Source: Actinoallomurus liliacearum (GTDB lineage: Bacteria > Actinomycetota > Actinomycetes > Streptosporangiales > Streptosporangiaceae). Taken from it: a DNA stretch of 64,000 bases. Both the position numbers and the translations under genes were made by a program. The stretch spans positions 620,001 to 684,000 of the forward strand of contig NZ_BAABHJ010000005.1 of the NCBI RefSeq assembly GCF_039542035.1, read 5' to 3'. The notes under the pieces are model-generated. The model did not search any database and had not been told where the DNA came from. It worked only from the letters and a program-made list of their open reading frames with translations. This document shows, piece after piece, positions 1 to 7,013 of this stretch. Every line of letters starts with the position of its first letter. Position 1 is the stretch's first letter.

Positions 1-191
1 GCGGCGGCTTCACCGGCGGCACGAGCGGCAGTCCGTGGATCTCCGACTACGACGACCAGGCGCAGCGCGGTTACGTGATCGGCGTGATCGGCGGCTACCA
101 GAAGGGCGGCGACACCGACTGGCGGTCCTACAGCCCCCTGTTCGACGACGACATCGGCCGCCTCGCCGTCACGGCGAACGACCAGGCCTGA
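1..191 (+). CDS. Trypsin-like serine protease, C-terminal part (cut by window start)
   Basis: Reading from base 3, the frame encodes the last ~62 residues of a chymotrypsin-fold protease, with the serine motif GGTSGSPW followed by a beta-strand-rich tail. It is clearly paralogous to the next gene: GTSGSPWI, a glycine-rich GG-Q-GG turn, WRSYS-LFD and a short acidic C-terminus match in order. The stop lies 7 bp before the next start, so the two form a tandem, probably cotranscribed pair. The His and Asp of the triad and any signal peptide lie outside the window. Confidence 0.8.
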   Translation, partial: GGFTGGTSGSPWISDYDDQAQRGYVIGVIGGYQKGGDTDWRSYSPLFDDDIGRLAVTANDQA

Positions 192-198
192 GCCGCGG

Positions 199-1083
199 GT
201 GCTCCGCGGTTTGCTACTGACGGCGGCCCTGTCCTCCATGACGGTGCCGGTCGCCGCGGCGAACGTCGCGGGGATCCGCGCGGTCGGCCACGTCGCACCG
301 GACGCGGCGCGGGACGCCGCGTACTGGACCGTCTCCCGGATGGCGGCCGCGACTCCGCCGGAGGTCCGGTCGGGACACCACGCGCCCGGACCGCCCGCGG
401 GCATCCCCCGGGCCAGGCCGGGCGGCGGCAGCCGGGTCGTCGGCGCGCTCTTCTACCGCAACGGACGTGGCGACCACTACTGCACCGCCAGCGTCGTCCA
501 CACGCCGAAGAAGGACCTCATCCTCACGGCGGCCCACTGCCTGTACGACCCGGGCGACCGGGCCTACGCGACGCACATCGCGTTCGTCCCGGCGTACCGC
601 ACCGCGCGGCCCCACCCGTACGGCGTCTGGCCAGTCCGCAGGACCTGGCTGGACTCGCGCTGGACGAGCCACGGCGACCGGGATCTCGACTTCGGCTTCG
701 CGGCGCTGGGCAGGGTCGGCGGCCGCCACATCGTCGACGTCGTCGGCTCGAACCGGCTCCTGGTCGGCCAGGGGTTCACCAATCGGGTGACGGTGATCGG
801 GTACCCGGTCAAGGCCCACAATCCGGCCGACCGGCCCATCTGGTGCGCGAACCGGACGTTCAAGCTGTCGCGGCACCAGGTCGGCTTCGACTGCAAGGGC
901 TTCTACGGCGGCACCAGCGGCAGCCCGTGGATCGTCCGGTACGACAACAGGACGCAGAGCGGCATGGTCATCGGGACGCTCGGCGGGCACCAGCGGGGCG
1001 GCTCGACCCACTGGCGTTCCTACAGCGCCCTCTTCGACGGCGACATCTCCAAGCTGATCGCCAAGGCCGACGAAGAGGCCTGA
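199..1083 (+). CDS. Secreted trypsin-like serine protease
   Basis: 294 residues, GTG start. A hydrophobic N-terminus (LRGLLLTAALSSM then AAA at about 18-21) looks like a Sec signal peptide. The mature part carries a likely catalytic triad: TAAHC (His112), DLDFGF (Asp161 or 163) and GGTSGSPW (Ser239), the V8/trypsin-like arrangement of many actinobacterial extracellular peptidases. Cys95/Cys113 and Cys215/Cys231 could form disulphides. It lies 7 bp after a paralogue, so it is a tandem duplicate. No clear ribosome site precedes the start, so translation may be coupled to the upstream gene. Substrate specificity cannot be read from the sequence. Confidence 0.82.
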   Translation: MLRGLLLTAALSSMTVPVAAANVAGIRAVGHVAPDAARDAAYWTVSRMAAATPPEVRSGHHAPGPPAGIPRARPGGGSRVVGALFYRNGRGDHYCTASVVHTPKKDLILTAAHCLYDPGDRAYATHIAFVPAYRTARPHPYGVWPVRRTWLDSRWTSHGDRDLDFGFAALGRVGGRHIVDVVGSNRLLVGQGFTNRVTVIGYPVKAHNPADRPIWCANRTFKLSRHQVGFDCKGFYGGTSGSPWIVRYDNRTQSGMVIGTLGGHQRGGSTHWRSYSALFDGDISKLIAKADEEA

Positions 1084-1084
1084 C

Positions 1085-1990
1085 TCAGACGGCCTCGGGC
1101 ACCGGCTCGGGCCGGAGCGCCGCGCGCCGCTTCGACCGGGCCGCGCGCAACCCGTCCGCGGTGAGCATCGCCAGGGCCGCCCAGACCAGCAGGAAGCCGA
1201 CCCACCGGCTCGCGGGCATCGCCTCGTGCTGGACCAGCAGGCCGATCAGGAACTGGATGACCGGCGCGAGGTACTGCAGCATGCCGATGACGGTCAGCGG
1301 CACTCGCGTCGCCGCGGTGTTGAACAGCATCAGCGGGATCGCCGTGACCACGCCCGCGCCGACGAGCAGCGTGACGTGCCCGGCTCCGTGCCCGGTGAAG
1401 GTCTGGTGCGGCGCGAGCAGCGTGTACGCCAGCGCGGGCACGAACAGCACCGCCGTCTCGATCGTCAGGCTCTCCGCCGACCCGGTCGCCGCGAACTTCT
1501 TGACGAGGCCGTACGTGCCGAAGCTGCCGGCCAGCAGCAGCGCGATCCACGGCAGCCGGCCGTAGTCCGCGGCGAGCACGCCGACGGCGACCACGCTGAC
1601 CCCGATCGCCGCCCACTGCCACGTCCGCAGCCGCTCGCGGAAGACCAGGACGCCGAGCAGCACGCTGACCAGCGGGTTGATGAAGTAGCCGAGGGCCGCC
1701 TCGATCGTGTGCCCGCTGTTCACGGCGTAGATGTACGTTCCCCAGTTGACCGTGATGATCAGTGCGGCGAGGGCCAGCAGCAGGATCCGCCGCAGTCCCA
1801 TGGTCCGCAGCCACGTCCAGTGCCGGCGCACGGCCAGGATCACGACGACGGCCACCAGCGACCAGATCATGCGGTGGGCGAGGATCTCCAGCGCCCCGGC
1901 CGGCTTGAGCAACGGCCAGTAGAGCGGGAACAGTCCCCACATCGTGTACGCCGCGATGCCGGACAGAATGCCACGACGGGTATCAGCCAC
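1085..1990 (-). CDS. rarD: RarD-like EamA/DMT-family permease
   Basis: 301 residues, GTG start, about ten predicted transmembrane helices in two EamA-type halves. The N-terminus (ILSGIAAYTMWGLFPLYW), the 'LAHRMIWS' segment in helix 2 and the 'VNWGTYIYAVN' segment are typical of RarD proteins of the drug/metabolite transporter superfamily. The substrate of RarD proteins is not established. The gene is convergent with the protease pair (stop codons 1 bp apart) and divergent from msrA, sharing a 103-bp intergenic region with a small palindrome. Confidence 0.85.
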   Translation of the reverse strand: MADTRRGILSGIAAYTMWGLFPLYWPLLKPAGALEILAHRMIWSLVAVVVILAVRRHWTWLRTMGLRRILLLALAALIITVNWGTYIYAVNSGHTIEAALGYFINPLVSVLLGVLVFRERLRTWQWAAIGVSVVAVGVLAADYGRLPWIALLLAGSFGTYGLVKKFAATGSAESLTIETAVLFVPALAYTLLAPHQTFTGHGAGHVTLLVGAGVVTAIPLMLFNTAATRVPLTVIGMLQYLAPVIQFLIGLLVQHEAMPASRWVGFLLVWAALAMLTADGLRAARSKRRAALRPEPVPEAV

Positions 1991-2015
1991 GGCCGAATCA
2001 TATCAAGCCGTAATT

Positions 2016-2027
2016 AGCGTAAACGCT
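2016..2027. promoter_or_regulatory. Small palindrome in the rarD/msrA intergenic region
   Basis: AGCGT-AA-ACGCT is a perfect 5+2+5 inverted repeat in the AT-richer 103-bp gap between the divergent rarD and msrA. Its form resembles LacI-type operators, but no regulator gene is adjacent. It could be a chance palindrome. Confidence 0.25.
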
Positions 2028-2093
2028 TCACGGTAATGTCAAGCGCTGCTTCACAGACGGGGGTCCGTTTGCGCCGAGGGATACCCTGCAAGG

Positions 2094-2750
2094 GTGTTCG
2101 GATTCGCAAAGACGACGATGGTGACCCCCGAAGAGGCCCTCCCGGGCCGTGACACCCCCATGCCGGTCGCCGAGCGGCACACCGTGCTCGGCACCCCGCT
2201 CGCACCGCCCTACCCGCCGGGCACCGCGATCGCCGAGTTCGGCGAGGGCTGCTTCTGGGGCGTCGAGCGCGCCTTCTGGAAGATCCCCGGCGTCGTGTCG
2301 ACGGCCGTCGGCTACGCCGGCGGCTACACCCCCAACCCCACCTACGAAGAGGTCTGCTCCGGCCGCACCGGCCACACCGAGGCCGTGCGCGTCGTGTACG
2401 ACCCGGCCAAGATCTCCTACGACCAGCTGCTCAAGGCGTTCTGGGAGGGCCACGACCCGACCCAGGGCATGCGCCAGGGCAACGACGTCGGCAGCCAGTA
2501 CCGCTCGGTCATCTTCTACCGCGACGACGCCGAGCGCGACGCCGCCCTCGCCTCCCGCGAGTCGTACCAGAAGGTCCTGAACGCCGCGGGCTACGGCGAG
2601 ATCACCACCGAGATCGTCCCCGCCGGTGAGTTCTACTTCGCCGAGGACTACCACCAGCAGTACTTGTCGGACGCCAAGAACCCGAACGGCTACTGCGGCG
2701 TCGGCGGCACCGGCCTCACCTGCCCGGTAGGCGTGGCGCGCGCCGAGTAA
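2094..2750 (+). CDS. msrA: Peptide-methionine (S)-S-oxide reductase MsrA
   Basis: 218 residues, GTG start. MsrA reduces methionine-S-sulfoxide in proteins and free methionine. The catalytic motif GEGCFWG (Cys53) is intact. EFYFAEDYHQQYL and the C-terminal cysteines in GYCGVGGTGLTCP (Cys201, Cys210) fit the resolving-cysteine region of the family. The last ~105 bp (from 2646) are repeated at 4035-4139, beyond the fic gene. The 3' end here uses GTA/GTG/GCG/TAA where the downstream copy uses GTG/GTC/GCC/TAG. The downstream copy looks more like its neighbours, so the present 3' end may have been brought in with the insert (inference). Confidence 0.95.
   Translation: MFGFAKTTMVTPEEALPGRDTPMPVAERHTVLGTPLAPPYPPGTAIAEFGEGCFWGVERAFWKIPGVVSTAVGYAGGYTPNPTYEEVCSGRTGHTEAVRVVYDPAKISYDQLLKAFWEGHDPTQGMRQGNDVGSQYRSVIFYRDDAERDAALASRESYQKVLNAAGYGEITTEIVPAGEFYFAEDYHQQYLSDAKNPNGYCGVGGTGLTCPVGVARAE
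2646..2749 (+). repeat. Direct repeat copy 1: 3' end of msrA
   Basis: Bases 2646-2728 are identical to 4035-4117. The alignment continues to the stop codons with only a few substitutions (GTA/GTG, GTG/GTC, GCG/GCC, TAA/TAG). The offset is 1389 bp. Together the copies bracket the fic gene. Confidence 0.95.
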
Positions 2751-2967
2751 GTCACCTGCTCCGAAGGCTCCCGAGGGCCGGCAGGAAGGCTCGGTCTCCT
2801 CGCCGGCCCGAGATCGGGCCGGAGTGGCCATACCCCTCGGACGCCGAGAGCCTCGGTGAACTGTCATGGTGTGTGGCGGCACCGACCTGCCGGTCCGGTA
2901 GGCACCAGGAAGCTGGACGGCTGAGGCTGATCGATCGGCTGCGGCGACCCGAAAGTGTTCGGTACAT

Positions 2968-2995
2968 TTAGTTTCCTCGAAATCGAACAAACTAA
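2968..2995. promoter_or_regulatory. Inverted repeat upstream of fic
   Basis: TTAGTTT (2968-2974) and AAACTAA (2989-2995) form a perfect 7-bp inverted repeat separated by 14 bp, in the most AT-rich stretch of the neighbourhood, 9 bp before the fic start codon. It may be an operator overlapping the fic promoter or ribosome-binding region. No cognate regulator is identified. Confidence 0.35.
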
Positions 2996-3004
2996 GGGTC
3001 GGCT

Positions 3005-4003
3005 ATGCCGCGGGGACGTCCATCGCGTATCACGGTGTATCAGCGGCTGGAAGAGGCCGTAGCAGAGCTGCGCGAGCGGCTGGGCGGGCTGCCGACACCG
3101 GCTGAGGCAGAGGACATCTGGTCCGATATCTGGCACCAAGAGGCGCACAACAGCACCGCCATCGAGGGAAACACGCTCGTTCTGCGGGAAGTCGAGCGGC
3201 TCTTGGAGGAGGGCAAGGCCGTAGGCTCCAAGCCCCTCCGCGACTACATGGAGGTACGCGGCTACGCGGACGCGGCGCACTGGGTCTACGGACAGGCGCT
3301 CGAACCGGGGGAGTGGAACAACGGCGAACTGCTGACACTCCATGAGGTGCGCTCGGTACATCACATGGCGATGACGCCGGTATGGACGGTGGACCCGCAC
3401 CCCCACGCGACCGATGCCGAGGGGCCGGGCTGCTTCCGTCGACACGAGATCGCCCAGTTCTCAGGTGGCATGAAGCCGCCTGCCTGGAACGAGATCGATT
3501 CCCTCATGCGTCAGTGGACCGATGATGTGAACGCTTTGCGGTACCCGAGCGGAGCGCCGTTCCCTGAAGTACTGGCGCGTGTACACAACGCCTTCGAACG
3601 CATCCATCCGTTCCTGGACGGAAACGGTAGAACGGGCCGACTCCTGCTCAATCTGCTGCTCGGCCGATTGGGCTACCCGCCTGCGATCATCTACAAGCGA
3701 GATCGTGAAAGGTACCTCAAAGCCATGCGGCGAGCCGACTCCGACGATTACGGCCCGCTCGGAGAACTGATCGCCAGGAGTGTCACCGCGAACCTGCATA
3801 GGTTCGTCATCCCGGCGGTGGCGGGACCCGCACGTCTCGTCCCTCTGGCGGCGCTCTCGGCGCCAGATCTCAGCGAGAACGCGTTGCGAGTCGCTGCGAT
3901 CCGTGGTCGGCTGCGTGCGGTCAAGGGGGACGACGGCATCTGGCGGAGCAATAAGAACTGGGTAGACCAGTACCGGGCCAACCGCTACAAGCGAAGGAGC
4001 TGA
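3005..4003 (+). CDS. Fic-domain protein (class II, N-terminal inhibitory helix)
   Basis: 332 residues. The Fic active-site motif HPFLDGNGRTGR (residues 201-212) is complete, with the catalytic His201, acidic Asp205 and phosphate-binding GNGRTGR. Family members transfer AMP or other phosphate-containing groups to protein hydroxyls. Near the N-terminus STAIEGN (residues 50-56) matches the [S/T]xxxE[G/N] inhibitory motif of class II Fic enzymes, so self-inhibition in cis is expected and no separate antitoxin is required. The C-terminal ~80 residues (SENALRVAAIRGRLR-AVKGDDGIWRSNKNWVDQY) look like a small DNA-binding or substrate-recognition domain. The gene has a less GC-biased third codon position than its neighbours and lies between two copies of the msrA 3' end, which points to acquisition. 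Confidence 0.93.
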   Translation: MPRGRPSRITVYQRLEEAVAELRERLGGLPTPAEAEDIWSDIWHQEAHNSTAIEGNTLVLREVERLLEEGKAVGSKPLRDYMEVRGYADAAHWVYGQALEPGEWNNGELLTLHEVRSVHHMAMTPVWTVDPHPHATDAEGPGCFRRHEIAQFSGGMKPPAWNEIDSLMRQWTDDVNALRYPSGAPFPEVLARVHNAFERIHPFLDGNGRTGRLLLNLLLGRLGYPPAIIYKRDRERYLKAMRRADSDDYGPLGELIARSVTANLHRFVIPAVAGPARLVPLAALSAPDLSENALRVAAIRGRLRAVKGDDGIWRSNKNWVDQYRANRYKRRS

Positions 4004-4013
4004 CTGGCTCAAG

Positions 4014-4139
4014 ATGAACGATTACGCCGCAAACGACTACCACCAGCAGTACTTGTCGGACGCCAAGAACCCGAACGGCTACTGCGGCGTCGGCGGCACC
4101 GGCCTCACCTGCCCGGTGGGCGTCGCCCGCGCCGAGTAG
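4014..4139 (+). pseudogene. Displaced msrA 3' end, now a 41-codon open frame
   Basis: An ATG at 4014 opens the original msrA reading frame, giving a 41-residue peptide. It starts MNDYAANDYHQQYL and then reproduces the last ~35 residues of MsrA, including both C-terminal cysteines, to a TAG stop. The catalytic Cys53 region is absent, so it cannot be a reductase. It is most simply the old 3' end of msrA, displaced when DNA carrying fic entered together with a replacement 3' end. Whether it is translated is unknown; it begins 10 bp after the fic stop codon. Confidence 0.8.
4035..4138 (+). repeat. Direct repeat copy 2: 3' end of msrA
   Basis: This is the partner of 2646-2749. The first 83 bp are identical; scattered third-position changes appear only near the end. 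It marks the right boundary of the 1.39-kb fic insertion. Confidence 0.95.
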
Positions 4140-4152
4140 GCAGCGGACGGAC

Positions 4153-4479
4153 GTGGACAGGCCGGGCTGGTACGGAGTCCGTTGCGTCATCCGCTGGCCG
4201 CAGAATACGGCGTACGAGGAGAGCATCACCGTCTGGCGCGCGGCGTCCTTCGGCGCGGCGATCGAGAAGGCGGAGACCGAAGCGCGTGACTACGCGGCAA
4301 CGTGTGGTGGCGAGTACACCGATCTGGCCCAGGCGTTCTTCATCGGCGACGAGAACCTGATCACGGACGGTGCCGAGGTCTTCTCGCTGATCCGGCGAAG
4401 CGGCCTGGGACCCGACGACTACCTCACCACGTTCTTCGACACAGGCGATGAGCATCAGGGCACATCGCGTGAACCCTGA
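4153..4479 (+). CDS. Small DUF4288-like protein
   Basis: 108 residues, GTG start. The N-terminal WYGVRCVIRWP, the middle 'ESITVWRAASFGAAIEKAETEARDY' arrangement (a short strand then an Ala/Glu-rich helix) and the acidic 'GDENLITDGAEVFSLIR' segment resemble the DUF4288 family of ~100-residue cytosolic proteins of unknown function. The family call rests on pattern memory only. It follows the displaced msrA end by 13 bp, and its 3' end overlaps the start of the flavoprotein remnant. Confidence 0.6.
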   Translation: MDRPGWYGVRCVIRWPQNTAYEESITVWRAASFGAAIEKAETEARDYAATCGGEYTDLAQAFFIGDENLITDGAEVFSLIRRSGLGPDDYLTTFFDTGDEHQGTSREP

Positions 4480-4690
4480 AGCCGGCAGGGTCCTCTATGT
4501 GGTCGTCTGTGCGGCTTCTGTGGCCTCGGACGTTGAGGACCTGGTGCTTCTTGCTCAGGCGGCGGGATGGCGCGTCTACGTGATCGCCACTCCGCTGGGC
4601 CTGCGCTTCATCGATGCCGACCGGCTCGCCTCGTTGACCGGCGAGCCGGTACGGAGTGTCAATCCGCTCAAAGCGTGGAGATGGTGTGAT
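4448..4690 (+). pseudogene. Flavoprotein (phosphopantothenoylcysteine decarboxylase-like) remnant
   Basis: The first ~75 residues match the N-terminal strand-helix-strand of actinobacterial flavoproteins: RVLYVVVCAA, then 'LAQAAGWRVYVIATPLGLRFID' and 'LTGEPVRS'. The family continues for another ~100 residues with its flavin-binding core (proline-rich loop and conserved Asn). Here similarity stops at about 'NPLKAWRW', and the frame happens to run on into the next gene. I therefore read it as a 3'-truncated gene rather than a fusion. Start ATG 4448 or GTG 4469. Confidence 0.6.
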
Positions 4691-4762
4691 GTCACTTCGG
4701 TCCTGAGCCGATCGACACATCACGATGACGCTCAGGAGCGTGATCGCGCTCCTGCGGCACCC

Positions 4763-4800
4763 AGCGTTCGCTGTTCGGTATTGACCGAACAGCGAACGCT
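4763..4800. promoter_or_regulatory. 16-bp perfect inverted repeat, likely operator of the AbiE-like module
   Basis: Left arm 4763-4778 (AGCGTTCGCTGTTCGG) and right arm 4785-4800 are exact reverse complements around a 6-base TATTGA spacer. The spacer and right arm contain TTGACC (4781-4786), a good -35. Seventeen bases further lies AATGCT (4804-4809), a plausible -10. This places the transcription start at or next to ATG 4817, implying a leaderless mRNA. A repressor bound here would cover the -35, and the downstream winged-helix protein is the obvious candidate. There is no T-tract, so a terminator is less likely. Confidence 0.6.
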
Positions 4801-4816
4801 TGGAATGCTGGACTGC

Positions 4817-5833
4817 ATGGATCCTGCGGCTCTGGCCGTCGACGCCTTCGCGCAGTTGGGCATCGACGCCCGACTGCCTGTTGACGCATCCGATTGTGGT
4901 GCCGATCTCGTGCTGGACCCGGACGGTATCGGGTTCAAGGTCCAGGTGAAATATCGCGCTTTGGTGACCGACGATGTGGCGGAGCGGCTGCTGTTGGAGA
5001 CGATGCAGCGAGATGCGGCTCTCCTAGTGGTCGCCGACCGGGTGACCGATGTGGCGCGCGCGGTGCTGACATCCCGGCGTGCGGGCTACCTCGACTTGCG
5101 GGGTCGGCTGGCACTCCGTACGGACCGCCTCGTGATCGACGCCGAGGTTGAGCCGGTGAAAGAGCGGGCCGGGCGCACCGGCGCACTGAGCGGCAAGGCG
5201 GGGCTGGAGGTCGCGACAGCACTGCTGATGCATCCCGAGCGAGCGGTGGTGGTACGCCAACTGGCACGCGAACTGGGGCGATCACCCAGTACGGTCTCCG
5301 AGGTCCTTGCCGCTCTACGGCAGGACAACCTCATCGATCCTGGCAACGCGGTCACCGGTTCGCAGCTGTTCTGGCAGGTTGCCGACCGATGGCCCACTTC
5401 ACGGACCTATCTCGCCCGGCCGCCGATGCCCGGTGAGGCGAGCTTGACCGCCCCGCTGCGACTCGGCCTCGATGATGTCGAGCACATGTCCGGGTGGGCG
5501 TTGACCGACTCCGCTGCTGCGGTCGCCTACGGTGCACCCTTGGCATTTCGCTCTGATCAGGTGCTCGATTTCTACGTGCCCGATCACTCTGTCGTCCGGC
5601 GTGCGACGACTCTGCTCGGAACCGCCGGCGGCACCTCGCACGCACGGGCCACAGTGCGCGCTGCCCCCGTGCCCGCGGTCGTGCAGGGGAGAATCAACCT
5701 GGAGACGAACGCGCTTGAGTGGCCTCTCGCGCATCCGCTGTTCGTCGCGCTGGATCTGGCCCAGGACGTTGGCCGGGGCCGCGAGATCCTCGCCGCCTGG
5801 ACTCCTGATGATCGGTGGACTCGTGTCTGGTAG
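4817..5833 (+). CDS. AbiEi-like regulator/antitoxin with nuclease-like N-terminus and winged helix
   Basis: 338 residues from ATG 4817; the same frame is open further upstream, but that part is the flavoprotein remnant, and the promoter geometry supports 4817. Residues 1-110 look like a PD-(D/E)xK-type fold: GADLVLD (Asp30), then FKVQVKYR (Gln43-x-Lys45), then alternating hydrophobic strands. Residues ~126-175 are a winged-helix DNA-binding domain (VVRQLARELGRSPSTVSEVL). The C-terminal domain contains WALTDSAAAVAYGAP and, near the end, PLFVALDLAQDVGRGREILAAW, which I associate with AbiEi-type antitoxins of type IV toxin-antitoxin pairs. It overlaps the start of the nucleotidyltransferase gene by 26 bp, the gene order expected for abiEi-abiEii. 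Proposed role: DNA-binding autorepressor and antitoxin (inference). Confidence 0.6.
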   Translation: MDPAALAVDAFAQLGIDARLPVDASDCGADLVLDPDGIGFKVQVKYRALVTDDVAERLLLETMQRDAALLVVADRVTDVARAVLTSRRAGYLDLRGRLALRTDRLVIDAEVEPVKERAGRTGALSGKAGLEVATALLMHPERAVVVRQLARELGRSPSTVSEVLAALRQDNLIDPGNAVTGSQLFWQVADRWPTSRTYLARPPMPGEASLTAPLRLGLDDVEHMSGWALTDSAAAVAYGAPLAFRSDQVLDFYVPDHSVVRRATTLLGTAGGTSHARATVRAAPVPAVVQGRINLETNALEWPLAHPLFVALDLAQDVGRGREILAAWTPDDRWTRVW

Positions 5834-5979
5834 CCGCGTCACCTTCGTGGGCGATGCGATGGCCGCAGTCGTCCAGGGTGTCATCGAGGTCCGTACGCTC
5901 ATCGGCCAGCCACCCGTCATCGTCGGTGGGCTCGCGGTCCTGTCGCGCTTGTCGAGTCCCTATCGTGCCACGGTCGACC

Positions 5980-5981
5980 TA
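5980..5981. repeat. Target-site duplication TA, left copy
   Basis: TA precedes the left IS end; the partner TA is at 7011-7012. The target before insertion reads C-TA-G, in keeping with the CTAG-type targets of this IS group. Confidence 0.85.
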
Positions 5982-7010
5982 GGGCCTGTCTCGAAGTGCG
6001 GCTTGTGTCCGGATGACGGCGTGTCGTGATCGATAAGTAGCGAGGCCTCCGGTAGGTGGTTCAGCGACCAAGCAGAACCTGTAACCGGAGGCCTCGTGGC
6101 CACCCTAGCGGTGACGAGGCGGTTCGACCTGACCGATGCGCAATGGGCGCGGCTGGAGCCCCTGCTGCCCGTGCCCACCCGGCCAGGTCGGCCGTCGAAG
6201 TGGACGAAACGCCAGCTCATCGATGGGATCCGCTGGCGGGTCCGCGTCGGGGCGCCCTGGCGGGATGTCCCGGAGTGTTACGGCTCCTGGCAAGCGGTCT
6301 ATGGATTGTTCCGCCGCTGGCAGCGGGCGGGAGTCTGGCAGCGGATCCTCACCGGGCTCCAAGCACGAGCTGATGCGGCCGGTTTGATCACCTGGGATGT
6401 CAGCGTGGACTCCACGATCGCCCGGGCCCACCAGCACGCCGCCGGGGCCCGCACCCGCCTCGAGGAGCAGAACGAGCCTCCAGGCGGCGGCCTGGCCGAC
6501 GAGCCGGCAGATCACGCGCTGGGCCGCTCACGCGGCGGGTTGACCACCAAGCTGCACCTGAGCTGTGAGCAAGGCCAAAAGCCGATGTCGATCGTGGTGA
6601 CCGGCGGCCAGCGCGGGGACAGTCCGCAGTTCATCGGAGTCCTGGCCGCCATCAGCGTGCCCCGGCTGGGCAGGGGCCGACCCCGGACCAGGCCGGACCG
6701 GGTCCTGGCCGACAAGGCCTACACCTCCCGCGCCAACCGCGCTCACCTGCGCCGACGCGGAATCAAAGCCACGATCCCCAGCAAGGCCGACCAGGACGCA
6801 GCCCGGCGCCGCAAAGGGTCCAAGGGCGGCCGGCCACCCGCCTTCGATCTGGTCTTGTACCGGCAGCGTCACGCGGTCGAGTGCGGCATCAACCGGCTCA
6901 AACGCAACCGGGCCGTCGCGACCAGATACGACAAGCTCGCCGTCCGCTACGAGGCCACCATCCACATCACCGCCATCAACGAATGGCTCCACTCACTTCG
7001 AGACAGGCCC
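5982..7010 (+). mobile_element. IS5-family insertion sequence, 1029 bp, intact
   Basis: The ends are perfect 17-bp inverted repeats: GGGCCTGTCTCGAAGTG at 5982-5998 and its reverse complement at 6994-7010. A 2-bp TA target duplication flanks them. The single transposase frame fills most of the element. Size, ends and TA target fit the IS427-like group of the IS5 family. It splits the AbiEii-like toxin gene inside the DxD motif. The identical termini, intact frame and exact target duplication suggest a recent insertion. Confidence 0.93.
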
Positions 7011-7013
7011 TAG
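6096..7013 (+). CDS. IS5-family DDE transposase
   Basis: 305 residues, GTG start. The N-terminal DUF4096-type domain (LTDAQWARLEPLLP, then WRVRVGAPWRDVPE) is followed by the DDE catalytic core: WDVSVDSTIARAHQHA (first Asp), VLADKAYTSRAN (second Asp) and AVECGINRLKRNRAVATRYDK (Glu with the YREK-like basic signature). All catalytic residues are present, so it should be functional. The stop codon TAG (7011-7013) is made by the duplicated TA and the next flanking G, so the element does not encode its own stop. Confidence 0.93.
   Translation: MATLAVTRRFDLTDAQWARLEPLLPVPTRPGRPSKWTKRQLIDGIRWRVRVGAPWRDVPECYGSWQAVYGLFRRWQRAGVWQRILTGLQARADAAGLITWDVSVDSTIARAHQHAAGARTRLEEQNEPPGGGLADEPADHALGRSRGGLTTKLHLSCEQGQKPMSIVVTGGQRGDSPQFIGVLAAISVPRLGRGRPRTRPDRVLADKAYTSRANRAHLRRRGIKATIPSKADQDAARRRKGSKGGRPPAFDLVLYRQRHAVECGINRLKRNRAVATRYDKLAVRYEATIHITAINEWLHSLRDRP

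Noticed and set aside
4448..5833. A single 461-residue flavoprotein-regulator fusion
   Set aside because: The flavoprotein part lacks its flavin-binding core, and a palindrome and promoter with a leaderless start sit between the two parts. I split it into a remnant and a separate gene.
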